A stretch of 64,000 bases of DNA from Desulfosporosinus sp. I2 (GCF_000960765.1 NZ_JYNH01000006.1:33016-97015); one strand, 5' to 3'. Positions 16,762 to 25,618 are shown, numbered from the stretch's first letter. Translations and numbers: made by a program. The notes: generated by a model not told the origin, from the letters alone.

Positions 16762-17853
16762 AGCTGAATATAAAGAGCTAGTAGCTTTTCATCCAGGGTA
16801 CTATCTAAAAGAGATTATTGAAGATATGGGGATTACCCAAGACGAGTTTGCTAAAAGATTGGAAACAAGCGGGAAAAATTTAAGCGATTTGTTAAATGGA
16901 AAAAGCAAATTATCGAATGAAATTGCTTTAAAGCTTTCTATCATGTTTGGCACATCGACAGATGTGTGGCTCAACTTGCAAAAACTTATAATGAGAAAGT
17001 TATAGAGATTGAACGCAGAAAAATTGAGGATTATGAAGCGGGTTGTGCTCAATTAATAGATTACTCTTATTTTATTGATTTAGGAGTAGTACCGATAGTA
17101 AGAAAATCGGCGGATAAGGCTAAAGAGTTATTGAAATTTTTTAAGATAGCATCATTTAATGTCTTGAAGACTACCGACTTTTTAGTTAATTATAGAACGG
17201 CCGTTTCAGTCATCAATGAGAAAAATGTTATTAATTCAAATGCCTGGGTTCAAACCGCTTTAAATATTGGTCAACAGATAAACACAGAGTCATTTGATTT
17301 AAGAAAGCTTAATAGTTATTTGCAGGAAATTAGAAAAATGACATTACAGAATCCAGCGGATTTTTTGCCAAGATTGACAGAAATATTGGTATCTTGTGGT
17401 GTTGCATTTGTTGTTCTACCACACTTGAAGAATTCTGGTGTTAATGGGGCAGTAAAATGGATTAATAAAGAAAAGGTAATATTGGCGATCAACAATAGAA
17501 GGAAGTACGCAGATATATTTTGGTTCTCTTTGTTCCATGAAATTGGTCATGTCTTACAGAGAAAAATTACAATGCTAATAGTTGGCATAGATGTTGAAGA
17601 AATGGATGAAACAAATAAAATCTTAGAAAGAGAAGCGGATGATTTTGCCAGAAATAGTTTATTACCAATGGACCCTTATAGTGAATTCTTAAGCGGTAAA
17701 GATTATTCAGAAGGAGCTATAAGGCGATTTGCAAATAAAATAGATATACATCCTGGTATTGTAGTAGGTCGGTTACAAATAGAAGAACACATTGGATTTG
17801 AACGTTCTAATGGGCTTAGAGAAAAATATATTATCCACAAGAAAAAAAAGTAA
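16754..17853 (+). CDS. HigA-type antitoxin fused to ImmA/IrrE metalloprotease domain, frameshifted
   Basis: The N-terminal part is an Xre-type helix-turn-helix (PGYYLKEIIEDMGITQDEFA, residues about 15-70, ending DVWLNLQ). The C-terminal part is an ImmA/IrrE-like zinc peptidase with HEIGH (around 17535). The two parts are in different frames: at the A5 run 16980-16984 the first frame runs into LIMRKL-stop (17005), while shifting by -1 gives LQKTYNEKVIEIERRK and continues to 17853. One A appears to be missing. Either this is a real null mutation, a sequencing error, or -1 slippage on AAA. HTH-ImmA antitoxins normally repress and neutralise HigB toxins. The downstream part alone could start at GTG 16966. 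Confidence 0.75.
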
Positions 17854-17869
17854 AGAAAAGTGGGCTATT

Positions 17870-18010
17870 ATGAAAAAGAAATCAAAGCTAGTCAGTAAGC
17901 CTAGAACAAGATCTCTCTTCAATACTGGCACACGCCCCCATAAATCAAATAAAGACTACACCCGAAAAATTAAATATAAGCAAACGACCTCTGAAGATGG
18001 AGAGCAATAA
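17870..18010 (+). CDS. small basic hypothetical protein, 46 aa
   Basis: A short frame beginning ATG 17870 gives a very basic peptide (MKKKSKLVSKPRTRSLFNTG..., then KSNKDYTRKIKYKQ and an acidic end). It follows the antitoxin gene by 16 bases with a weak GAAAAGTGGG site upstream. The composition suggests nucleic-acid binding. Function unknown; it may equally be non-coding. Confidence 0.35.
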   Translation: MKKKSKLVSKPRTRSLFNTGTRPHKSNKDYTRKIKYKQTTSEDGEQ

Positions 18011-18208
18011 ATAGAACCCCTGGTTATCAAGTTGTCCTGCCAGTTATGCTAGGTTTTGTGCGTTGGAAGTTTTGAAATAGTTCCACTACAAGGCTTTTCT
18101 TGCATTTTGATTCCGAAGCGTCTGAGGAGCGGAGCTAGGTCAAACTGAGGCGCTGAGCACTGTCCCTGATGCTCAACAGCATATCAATTAAATATTGGCA
18201 ACCACGTT

Positions 18209-18310
18209 CCCCTATACTATGAAGTGTAGGGGAATTCTTTGGACATATTTCAGTCTTTCGCCATGTTTCGCCGTCAATTTGGATTATAGTTGTCTACAAG
18301 GACAATAGCA
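18209..18310 (+). repeat. dispersed repeat, copy 1 (hairpin + tandem TTTCGCC)
   Basis: Begins with a hairpin CCCCTATAC/GTGTAGGGG (18209-18232), followed by the tandem heptamer pair TTTCGCCATGTTTCGCCGTC (18256-18275) and ATAGTTGT...AAGGACAA. The same order recurs at 37654-37750. It sits directly before a DUF2779 gene that has lost its 5' half. The remaining sequence 18011-18208 shows nothing I can support. Confidence 0.7.
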
Positions 18311-18353
18311 CCGATAATCGACACCGCTGAATTCATAAGTAATAAACAACGAT

Positions 18354-19220
18354 TTGTCTTCGCCTCTTGGTATAGTGGTGATGAGGGAGGGGTTGGGTTA
18401 TGCGACCCAGATATCTAACCGTCCTTATGAAGGCATTGCCTTTCAGTTTTCCCACCATGTAGTGCATAAAGACGGGCGGATTGAACATCGCGGACAATAC
18501 CTTAACACGGCACCAGGGGTATTCCCCAACTATGATTTTCTCAGAAGTCTGAAAAACGAATTAGACCAGGATCAAGGGAGCATTTTCCGGTATGCTGCGC
18601 ATGAAAACACATACTTAAATATGATTTATCGGCAATTGAGGGAAGACCAAGAGGATATACCCGATCGGGAGGAACTCTGTAGCTTCATTCGTACCATTAC
18701 AACTCCAGTAAAAAAGAGCAAAGAGTGGGTGGCAGGGCCCCGTAATATGATCGATATGTGCGAACTTGTCAAACGTTATTATTATGATCCCGCCACGAAG
18801 GGCTCGAATTCCATTAAGCAGGTTTTGCCAGCGATTTTGAATAGTTCACGATTCCTACAAGAAAAATACGCCAACCCTATTTATGGCGCCGATAGCGGTA
18901 TCCCTAGTTTGAATTATCGAAACTGGAAATGGATTGAGTACGTCGAAGACAGGGTACTAGATCCCTATAAATTATTGCCTAATATGTTTCAGGATATCTC
19001 GGAAAAGGACTTCGCAGTGTTGAGCGATAGTGATGAGTTGCGTGATGGGGGAGCGGCATTAACAGCTTATGCTCGAATGCAATTCGAAGAGATGTCGGAA
19101 TATGAACGTACGGAGATTGAGAAAGCATTGTTGAAGTATTGTGAGCTGGATACCTTAGCAATGGTTATGATTTATGAGGGGTGGAAGAATTTAGTTTACC
19201 CGAAATATGAAAAGGTTTGA
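18354..19220 (+). pseudogene. DUF2779 protein, 5'-truncated
   Basis: The frame encodes the C-terminal ~275 residues of a DUF2779 protein, beginning within the domain at NRPYEGIAFQFSHHVVHKDG and continuing through AAHENTYLNMIYRQL, FLQEKYANPIYG and the closing YCELDTLAMVMIYEGW, which carries a conserved acidic pair. DUF2779 is a predicted RNase H-like/exonuclease domain often joined to a Cas4-like nuclease. Here the N-terminal part and the DFET active-site motif are absent. The first few codons (from 18354) look like random read-in, so translation is doubtful. The dispersed repeat just upstream may mark the break. Confidence 0.7.
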
Positions 19221-19522
19221 AACAAATTAATCAGATTGCCCCCCGAAAATTATCATCACAATAGCGGATGATTTGCTGATTACATATCAAAAGGGCGAGG
19301 AGTTGTGGGAGCGTTATCCAGGATATTAGGAGGTGTGAGGGTGACCATTACTTATAAAAAGTGCCCAAAATGCGGGTCGAAGAATTCATTGCTTACAACA
19401 ACCGTAGCTAAGTAATAAATATGTTGTTTGTAAAAAAATGTTATTAATTTGAATATTATTGTTTAGCTCATAAGATCAATAAGGTATACTATAAGAAAAG
19501 CACTAAAAAGGGGGTTCTTGAA
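19221..19522. other. non-coding gap with gene scraps
   Basis: Two short coding-like scraps are visible. ITIADDLLITYQKGEELWERYPGY-stop ends at about 19329. A GGAGG-led 24-codon frame from GTG 19341 (MTITYKKCPKCGSKNSLLTT) has one CxxC zinc-knuckle half. Neither is a complete gene. A -10-like TATACT at 19485-19490 could serve the DUF488 gene that follows. Confidence 0.4.
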
Positions 19523-20152
19523 GTGCAGAAACTTTACACTATTGGCCATTCAGTTCATTCTGTTGAACGATTTGTAGACATGCTTAATAAGTACGATATA
19601 AATTGTCTAATAGATGTTAGAAGTACACCTTACTCAAGATTTGCACCCCAATATAATATTTCTGAGATTAAAAAGATCTTACAAAATAATCAGAAACAGT
19701 ATATTTTTATGGGAGAGGAATTTGGAGCAAGGCGTTCTGATACAGCCTTATACGATTCGAGTGGCGTTCTTGACTTTAACAAAGTAATCAAGAGTAGTCT
19801 ATTTCAATCTGGTTTTAACAGAGTAAAAACTGGTTTGGATAAAGGATTTAACATAGCTTTTATGTGTACAGAAAAGGATCCAATTGATTGTCATAGAAGT
19901 ATTTTAGTCGGTAGAGCTTTCAATGATGAGAAGTTTGACGTTTCTAATATACTTGAAGATGGAAGTGCTGAGACACAGGAGGAACTTATCGAAAGACTAT
20001 TAAATCACTACTTTCCAAACAGAAATCAAGCTAATATCTTTGATTTTTTAGAAGGCGAAAAAAAGAGGGAAGATCTAGTTCACGAGGCCTATATCCTGAG
20101 AAATAAAGATATAGCGTATAAATTAGAAGAAAAAGAGGTTGGAATAATTTGA
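19523..20152 (+). CDS. DUF488 domain-containing protein, first copy
   Basis: 209 aa with the DUF488 hallmarks: LYTIGHSVHSVERFVDML at the N-terminus, CLIDVRSTPYSRFAPQYN, MGEEFGARR, and MCTEKDPIDCHRSILV, whose Cys-His-Arg triad is invariant in the family. DUF488 proteins are small enzymes-to-be of unknown reaction. An AAAAGGGGG site precedes GTG 19523. The next DUF488 gene starts inside its stop codon, so the two are translationally coupled. The cluster with a dual-OB protein resembles conserved neighbourhoods proposed to act in prokaryotic immunity or nucleic-acid stress (recollection, not checked). Confidence 0.88.
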   Translation: MQKLYTIGHSVHSVERFVDMLNKYDINCLIDVRSTPYSRFAPQYNISEIKKILQNNQKQYIFMGEEFGARRSDTALYDSSGVLDFNKVIKSSLFQSGFNRVKTGLDKGFNIAFMCTEKDPIDCHRSILVGRAFNDEKFDVSNILEDGSAETQEELIERLLNHYFPNRNQANIFDFLEGEKKREDLVHEAYILRNKDIAYKLEEKEVGII

Positions 20153-20598
20153 AATTGTATACTTTGGGATTTACAAAGAAATCAGCTAAACAATTTTTTG
20201 AAGTATTAGGGAAAAGCAATATTCAAAAACTCGTTGATATTAGATTAAATAATATTTCTCAATTAGCAGGATTTACTAAGGGAGCTGATTTGAAGTATTT
20301 CCTGGAAAAGTTATGCAATATACAGTATGTGCATAATGTTAGCTTTGCTCCGACAAAAGATATTTTAGATGATTATAAAAAGAAGAAAATTTCATGGGAC
20401 CAATACGAGAAGAGGTTTAATGAATTATTAGGTCAAAGGAATATCGATGGAAATTTGATTAAAGATTTCTCGATAGAATCAGAAGTAATTTGTCTATTAT
20501 GTAGTGAACCAACTCCAGAGAATTGCCATAGGAGATTGGTGGCAGAGTTCATTAAGAGAGAATTCCCAGATTCAGATATAGAAATTGTCCATTTGTAG
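20149..20598 (+). CDS. DUF488 domain-containing protein, second copy
   Basis: 149 aa, a shorter DUF488 paralogue: MKLYTLGFTKKSAKQFFEVL, KLVDIRLNNISQLAGFTKG, and CLLCSEPTPENCHRRLVAEF with the family's Cys-His-Arg motif. TTG 20149 overlaps the previous stop by 4 bases, pointing to a single transcript and coupled translation. The two copies differ in length and in the region after the DVR/DIR motif, so they are probably complementary subunits rather than a recent duplication (inference). Confidence 0.87.
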   Translation: MKLYTLGFTKKSAKQFFEVLGKSNIQKLVDIRLNNISQLAGFTKGADLKYFLEKLCNIQYVHNVSFAPTKDILDDYKKKKISWDQYEKRFNELLGQRNIDGNLIKDFSIESEVICLLCSEPTPENCHRRLVAEFIKREFPDSDIEIVHL

Positions 20599-20625
20599 GA
20601 AAGTTTCTAAGGGGAGTGGGAGAGT

Positions 20626-21278
20626 GTGGGGAAAGAAATAATTCTACTTGCGGAGTCTAAGAAATATAACAATTTATGTATTGCAGGGATCGATACGAGC
20701 ACAGGTGATTGGATAAGAATCGTTTCACAAGATAGTGGCGTTTCTCACGCAGTCAAGGTTGAGGATGCAATTTATGAAGATGGAAGTGTTCCAGAATTAC
20801 TGGATATTGTTGAAATAGAATGTAATGGGTGTCAATTAAATTACTACCAAATTGAAAATTATGTATATGATCCTGGTTACTATTGGTCTAAAATCGGACG
20901 AGCTACAAAAGAGACGTCTTAAAAATCCACCCACTTGAACATAAAGATTTTATATTTCACAATACAGATAAGAGAGTACATAAAGATTATCTCCTTGAAC
21001 TTAATGATGAATTTAAGTATTCGCTTATGCTTATTAGACCCACTAGGATCAAGGGACATGTGAGACAGTGGCCAAATAGGAAAGATGTAATATTGCAAGT
21101 GGCTGGAGTAAGTTTAGTTTTCAAATCGAATATCCACCAAAAATATGCCGTCATTGACCAAAGAATTGTGTGGTATGGAAGTATCAACCTTTTGAGTTTT
21201 GGTAGTGCCGAAGAAAGTATCATGCGACTGGATAGCCCAAACATTGCTAATGAATTAGTAATGAGCATGGACAAATAA
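20626..21278 (+). CDS. dual-OB-type protein with frameshift, joined to a PLD-nuclease tail
   Basis: The first 98 codons (KEIILLAESKKYNNLCIAGI, TGDWIRIVSQ) match the start of a dual-OB-fold protein that commonly accompanies DUF488 genes. The frame stops at 20922, but a -1 shift at the A4 run 20907-20910 continues as KRDVLKIHPLEHKDF...LNDEFKYSLMLIRPT, the expected remainder of the domain. After LIRPT the frame switches to a different family: HQKYAVID (HxKx4D) and RIVWYGSINLLSFGSAEESI are the second half-site and tail of a phospholipase-D-type nuclease/helicase. So this is a recombined, frameshifted gene, probably not functional as a dual-OB protein. GTG 20626 follows GGGGAGTGGGAG. Confidence 0.6.
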
Positions 21279-21283
21279 AATAC

Positions 21284-21312
21284 AGCCGGGAAATATCAAG
21301 TTTCCCGGCTAT
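21284..21312 (+). terminator. hairpin terminator
   Basis: Perfect 10-bp stem AGCCGGGAAA/TTTCCCGGCT with a 7-base loop (TATCAAG), followed by ATATTATTCTT, a weak T tract. Confidence 0.65.
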
Positions 21313-21403
21313 ATTATTCTTAATGATCTTCAATTAATTTATGATATAATATATGTAAGTAATTGTAAGTGAAATGGATGTTAAATTTAGGGAGGTATTC
21401 GGT

Positions 21404-21664
21404 ATGACTTTAGCGCAAAAGATTGAGCAGATTTTAAAAGATGAGTTAAAGCCTGAAAATATTAAAACAATTATCGATTTAGCAGAATTGTTAAAGGTTA
21501 GAGAAAGCCAAAAGAAATGGGATGAAATTAATGAGTCCGAACATGAATTTATCGCTGCGGAAGAACAGTCCCATCTTAATGAAGTAAAAGCAAAAGGTCA
21601 ATTTATTGACCAAGATGAACTTCTACAAGAATTGGGGATAAGCAAAGATGAGATACAAAATTAA
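21404..21664 (+). CDS. antitoxin of a RelBE/ParDE-like pair
   Basis: 86-aa acidic, helical protein (MTLAQKIEQILKDELKPENI ... FIAAEEQSHLNEVKAKGQFI), of the form that binds a RelE/ParE toxin with its C-terminus. ATG 21404 follows GGGAGGT by 8 bases; an ATG further upstream (21374) lacks a site. It overlaps the toxin gene by 17 bases, the usual coupled arrangement. The antitoxin family itself is not recognised with certainty. Confidence 0.7.
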   Translation: MTLAQKIEQILKDELKPENIKTIIDLAELLKVRESQKKWDEINESEHEFIAAEEQSHLNEVKAKGQFIDQDELLQELGISKDEIQN

Positions 21665-21896
21665 GTATGAAAAAGATTGTCTTGAATACTTAGAGAAATT
21701 GGATAGAAATACTCAAGTTAGAATCATTAATGCTATAAGCCAACTTCCGTTTGGGGATGTGAAAAAATTGCAAGGAAATATTAATGACTACAGATTGAGA
21801 GTTGGTAATTACAGAATTGTATTTAGCAAAGATGATGAAAACATATTAATTTGTGTCATCAAAATTGCTCCTCGTGGAGAAGTTTATAAGAAATGA
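21648..21896 (+). CDS. RelE/ParE-family toxin
   Basis: 82-aa RelE-type protein with the family pattern YKIKYEKDCLEYLEKLDRNT at the start, KKLQGNINDYRLRVGNYRIVF in the middle and IKIAPRGEVYKK at the end. The basic RLRVGNYRI strand is the conserved core of the RelE fold. RelE toxins cut mRNA at the ribosome, while ParE toxins act on gyrase; the sequence favours the RelE branch. A terminator follows immediately. Confidence 0.85.
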   Translation: MRYKIKYEKDCLEYLEKLDRNTQVRIINAISQLPFGDVKKLQGNINDYRLRVGNYRIVFSKDDENILICVIKIAPRGEVYKK

Positions 21897-21898
21897 TA

Positions 21899-21920
21899 AG
21901 AGACCTGAAGAGGGTCTTTT
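21899..21920. terminator. short hairpin between convergent genes
   Basis: AGACC/GGTCT stem with TTTT on one side and a run of A's on the other, placed between the converging toxin gene and the LarA-like gene, so it can serve both strands. Confidence 0.5.
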
Positions 21921-21922
21921 AA

Positions 21923-23221
21923 TTATTTCTGTATTAGCTTGAAACCAATGTCTGTCAGATTTCCTATCGAATCAAACGAAAAGTCCTCAGGTTTAGTAAG
22001 TATCGTGATATCCGCATGCTGCTCTGCCTCGGCGAGCATCGCTTCAGAAATAAAGATTTCATCAAGATGAAGCGAATTAGGAATGCGAACTAGGCGAAGT
22101 TGACTTAAGTCGTAAACACCACAGGTTTTAATGGTAGCTTGAATAGCTAAACGATCTGTCTCCATGATGAGAGGAATCCGCCCAGAGGGGGTAGCTGTCG
22201 AGGTTAAAATATTGGCGTAAGTGATATCGAAGTTGATCTTGTTAAACAGGCGTCGGGTGGTGATATCCGCGAGACCCATTCCACAGGTATTCCCGTGACT
22301 ACGGTCTGTAACATCGAGCACGACCAGTCTTGAAGGCGGTTTAGCAGTAGGAGCAACACAGGTTGTCGAGGCGCGACCGATCGTATGTGAATCCATGCCC
22401 CCTCCCGAAAACTCCTTACCTAACTGATCCACGATGAGAACGTCAATGTGTTGTAATAAAATTTTGGGAAGATTTGCTTTGGACTCAATAAGTAGCTTTT
22501 GGTCCATAGCAACAATTTCTTCAGGTCGTACTGCTACAATTTTTGCTATACGATCATAGGCATTTTCCACAGTGCCAATCCCAAATATGAAGGATGCCTT
22601 CTCTAGTTTTATCTTGGTCATTTCCATGATGAACTCGCCCATACGTGTGAAGCCGAAGACATGACAGGAGTCCGCACCTTTTTGTTTGCCTAAGCCGATG
22701 GTAATCATCTTGGAAAGACCGCTTTCGATGGGTCCAGTGAAAGCATTATGGGCTTTGATACGGTTAACAACGATAATGCCATCCGCTTCGAACGCGTGTT
22801 TATCGATTAAGATAGGTAGTCCGATATCAAGTACCCCTAGTTGAACAACTTCCATAGACGAAATTATAGGGCAACCGATCGTAGCTTCGGTTATTCCTAG
22901 ATTAGCTAAGACTTGCTGCTGTCCTTCTGCCGTTGCACCGCCATGACTGCCCATGGCCGGAACAATAAAGGGTGAGGCTTCAAGTCCCTTTAACTCGTCT
23001 ACCAAAGTTCGGACGATGAGAGGAAGTTCTGCCATCCCACGACTCCCAACAGCAATGGCAATACGCATTCCTTTTTTGACACTTCCGCTAATCTCCGGTC
23101 TTCGGATTTGTTCCCTGAGGGTTTGCGCAACATCCTTAACTTCTATAGCAGGAAATTGTTGGCGTATTCTAGCCATCTTGGGTAAAGGGATGTTCTGGAG
23201 CATCTCCGTAATAACTGACAT
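21923..23221 (-). CDS. LarA-like (DUF2088) nickel-dependent racemase-family protein
   Basis: 432 aa, matching the lactate-racemase/DUF2088 family: IAIAVGSRGMAELPLIVRTL, MGSHGGATAEGQ (the conserved HGG segment), NRIKAHNAFTGPIESGLSKM and GKQKGADSCH. LarA itself uses a nickel-pincer cofactor to interconvert 2-hydroxyacids; relatives act on other hydroxy acids. No lactate dehydrogenase or larBCE genes are nearby. It is divergent from the PrpR-like regulator gene and has its own -24/-12 promoter, so a role in aldarate or hydroxy-acid metabolism is likely (inference). The start ATG 23221 has AAAGGTGG about 9 bases upstream. Confidence 0.85.
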   Translation of the reverse strand: MSVITEMLQNIPLPKMARIRQQFPAIEVKDVAQTLREQIRRPEISGSVKKGMRIAIAVGSRGMAELPLIVRTLVDELKGLEASPFIVPAMGSHGGATAEGQQQVLANLGITEATIGCPIISSMEVVQLGVLDIGLPILIDKHAFEADGIIVVNRIKAHNAFTGPIESGLSKMITIGLGKQKGADSCHVFGFTRMGEFIMEMTKIKLEKASFIFGIGTVENAYDRIAKIVAVRPEEIVAMDQKLLIESKANLPKILLQHIDVLIVDQLGKEFSGGGMDSHTIGRASTTCVAPTAKPPSRLVVLDVTDRSHGNTCGMGLADITTRRLFNKINFDITYANILTSTATPSGRIPLIMETDRLAIQATIKTCGVYDLSQLRLVRIPNSLHLDEIFISEAMLAEAEQHADITILTKPEDFSFDSIGNLTDIGFKLIQK

Positions 23222-23271
23222 TTCCTTAAACCACCTTTACAATTATAAGTAATTATGCTAATCAAATAACA

Positions 23272-23288
23272 TGCAAGCAGCATGCCAA
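23272..23288 (-). promoter_or_regulatory. sigma-54 (-24/-12) promoter for the LarA-like gene
   Basis: On the minus strand TTGGCATGCTGCTTGCA matches the TGGCAY-N5-TTGCA consensus with the invariant GG and GC in correct spacing. It lies about 50 bases ahead of the LarA-like start. Confidence 0.8.
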
Positions 23289-23368
23289 AAATAGAGACGT
23301 ATAGACCAAGTGAACTCGTCCCACTAAAGCTGCATAAAATGACCTGTAGGGACAACCTTTGTGTTTGA

Positions 23369-23384
23369 TGCTACAAATGTTGCA
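23369..23384. promoter_or_regulatory. candidate activator site between divergent genes
   Basis: TGCTACAAATGTTGCA is an inverted repeat with one mismatch, about 80 bp upstream of the minus-strand -24/-12 promoter and ahead of the regulator gene. That is a usual place for an enhancer site of a PrpR/NtrC-type activator, and possibly for autoregulation. Confidence 0.4.
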
Positions 23385-23404
23385 TTTTCCAGTTAATACT
23401 AAGC

Positions 23405-23435
23405 TTGTACAAACAGTCTTTGTTTGAGATATAAT
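23405..23435 (+). promoter_or_regulatory. possible sigma-A promoter of the PrpR-like gene
   Basis: A perfect -10 TATAAT lies at 23430-23435. The best -35 match is TTGTAC at 23405-23410, with a long 19-bp spacer. The gene start is 28 bases downstream. Confidence 0.4.
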
Positions 23436-23463
23436 AGAAGAAAATTCGAAATAGGTGGTGCCC

Positions 23464-25383
23464 ATGGAGAAGATCGCTTTTATAGCTCCGTTTGAGAAGA
23501 TTTTGGCTATGGGTCAAAAGGCAATTGAAGAATTAGGGCTTGAAGATAAGGTGAAGTGTTATCTTGGGATTCATGCCTATGGTGTGGAAATTGCCAAAAA
23601 AACCGTCAATAGTGGGACGGACGTCATCGTTAGCCGCGGGGGAACGGCTGAGCTTATCGCTAAGTCTGGTATTCAAATACCTGTGGTTGAGATACCGATC
23701 ACTGTTCAAGATTTGGCGGAGGCCTTGGTCAAAGCAAAGAAATTAACGGGGTTGGATAATCCGAAGATTGCTGTAATGGCCTTTAAAAATATGATCTATA
23801 GCGTTGAAGTCTTTGCCAAGGTAATGGACATTCAATTAATTATTTATAAGGTGGATACGGAAGAAGAAATACCCGGCATGGTGGAACGAGCCCTTCGGGA
23901 AAAGCCCGATGTCTTGGTTGGCGGTAAGATCACAACGACCTTAGCGACGGAAGCGGGTGTAAAAACGGTATTACTCACATCAGGAATTGATTCGTTTCGG
24001 ACAGCCTTTCAGCAAGCGGAAACCCTGTCTTATGTCCGACGCCTCGAGAAGGAACGGATGCAGAAATTTCGTGTCTTAGTGGATTACTCCACCCAGGGAA
24101 TTATTAGTATTGATAGTGAAAAACGGATAGAGGTTTTTAATAGCGCTGCTGAACGATTATTAGGCTATAGCGCGCTTGAGGTAACTGGGAAAAATATTGA
24201 AACAGTTTGCTCTTCTCTCCCTGTCGATAGCTGCTTGAAAGAAGCAAAGGATTTACGGGGCGAATTGCTAAAAATCAACCATAAGAAAGTCATTGCTAAC
24301 ATTATCCCGATTATCATTGGCGAAGTTGTGACCGGCGCCATGATCACCATTGAAGATGTAGGACAAATTGTGGAAATGGAAGCAACGATTCGCAAAAGTA
24401 TTTATAGCAAGGGATTGACTGCTCAGTATCAGCTGAGTGACATTCGAGGATTATCACCACAAATTATTGAATCCAAACGGATTGCTCAAGAATACGCGGG
24501 TGTTGATGCGACCGTCTTGATTCTTGGCGGATCTGGGACCGGGAAGGAATTATTTGCTCAGGGCATTCACAATGCCAGTAAGCGAAAGCAGAGCCCCTTT
24601 GTGGCGGTGAATTGTGGGGCAATCCCATTTAGCCTACTGGAGAGTGAACTCTTTGGCTATGTTGAAGGAGCTTTTACAGGCGCGAATAAAAAGGGTAAGG
24701 CTGGTTTCTTTGAATTGGCCCATGGAGGCACGATCTTCTTAGACGAAATTGCAGAAATGGATAAAATTGCTCAGACTAGTTTGCTGCGTGTTATTCAAGA
24801 AAGGCGAGTCATGCGCCTGGGAGATGATAAATATTTACCGATTGACGTAAGAATTATTGCTGCTACGAATAAGGATCTGCTCCAGTTGGTTAGCGAGGGC
24901 ACATTTAGGGAGGATCTTTATTATCGGCTGAATGTTCTTCCGCTAGAATCACCAGCTTTAAGGGATCGGCTTGGAGATGCGGTTTACATTGCTGAACACT
25001 ACGTGGGTATTTACAACAAGCTGTTTGGCAGAGATGTTCAATTAAATAAGCAAGCGAAGGAGTATATTAACTCCTATGACTGGCCAGGTAATATCCGGCA
25101 ACTTCGGAACGCGATGGAACGATTTGTGCTCATAACTAAAGAAAGAGAAATTTCTGCTGAATTATTGGAGAATATGCTGGGAGTCATGACGGTAAGGAAA
25201 CCTATAACTCCTAGCGAAAATTTGCCAGAGGATACCTCTGAAAAGTCAGAAATTCTACGGGTATTAGAAGAGACTGGCTATAATCAGAAAGAGGCGGCTA
25301 AAAGGTTAGGAATCGATCGAAGTACACTGTATCGGAAACTAAAAGCCCTTAAAGTCGAAGTAAAAAAGGTATGCAACACATGA
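23464..25383 (+). CDS. PrpR-like sigma-54-dependent activator (PrpR_N-PAS-AAA+-Fis)
   Basis: 639-aa enhancer-binding protein. The N-terminal PrpR sensor domain (about 1-190) senses a small metabolite in relatives. A PAS domain follows (about 200-310), then the AAA+ domain with Walker A GGSGTGKE (about 353-360), an intact GAFTGA (about 402-407) and Walker B IFLDEIAEM, then a Fis-type DNA-binding helix pair (TGYNQKEAAKRLGIDRSTLY). It should open sigma-54 promoters by ATP hydrolysis. It lies among four -24/-12 promoters: the LarA-like gene, the garR operon, the gudD operon and the tctC operon, so it is the likely regulator of all four (inference). Start ATG 23464 has AGGTGG 5 bases upstream. Confidence 0.9.
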   Translation: MEKIAFIAPFEKILAMGQKAIEELGLEDKVKCYLGIHAYGVEIAKKTVNSGTDVIVSRGGTAELIAKSGIQIPVVEIPITVQDLAEALVKAKKLTGLDNPKIAVMAFKNMIYSVEVFAKVMDIQLIIYKVDTEEEIPGMVERALREKPDVLVGGKITTTLATEAGVKTVLLTSGIDSFRTAFQQAETLSYVRRLEKERMQKFRVLVDYSTQGIISIDSEKRIEVFNSAAERLLGYSALEVTGKNIETVCSSLPVDSCLKEAKDLRGELLKINHKKVIANIIPIIIGEVVTGAMITIEDVGQIVEMEATIRKSIYSKGLTAQYQLSDIRGLSPQIIESKRIAQEYAGVDATVLILGGSGTGKELFAQGIHNASKRKQSPFVAVNCGAIPFSLLESELFGYVEGAFTGANKKGKAGFFELAHGGTIFLDEIAEMDKIAQTSLLRVIQERRVMRLGDDKYLPIDVRIIAATNKDLLQLVSEGTFREDLYYRLNVLPLESPALRDRLGDAVYIAEHYVGIYNKLFGRDVQLNKQAKEYINSYDWPGNIRQLRNAMERFVLITKEREISAELLENMLGVMTVRKPITPSENLPEDTSEKSEILRVLEETGYNQKEAAKRLGIDRSTLYRKLKALKVEVKKVCNT

Positions 25384-25408
25384 TGTTTTGCATGCCCCAT
25401 GTTTTAGG

Positions 25409-25440
25409 AATAAGCGCAACAATTGTTGCGCTTATTTTTT
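25409..25440. terminator. long perfect palindrome, terminator of the regulator gene
   Basis: AATAAGCGCAACAA and its exact complement form a 28-base perfect palindrome followed by TTTT. It is a good terminator. Its core GCAACAATTGTTGC also resembles the candidate activator sites at 23369 and 34245, and it lies about 190 bp upstream of the garR promoter, so a second role as operator is possible. Between 25441 and 25618 I see no gene. Confidence 0.7.
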
Positions 25441-25618
25441 GTAGCTTCATTTATTTTAAGCCACTTACCAGAAAACAGTTTTTGCACCTCAACAGCTCAT
25501 CTGCACTTAAGGGGCAAGGTCTGAGTGACTCGGCGCAAGCGGAGCTTTCATTATTATTTCTGAGCAATTAAACAATGGAGAATTATGAGGATATACGAAA
25601 GAAGTAAAGCAGAGTTTG

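Noticed and set aside
25371..25571. 66-codon plus-strand frame after the PrpR-like gene
   Set aside because: It spans the perfect terminator palindrome at 25409, lacks a ribosome site and overlaps the regulator's end. No family resemblance.
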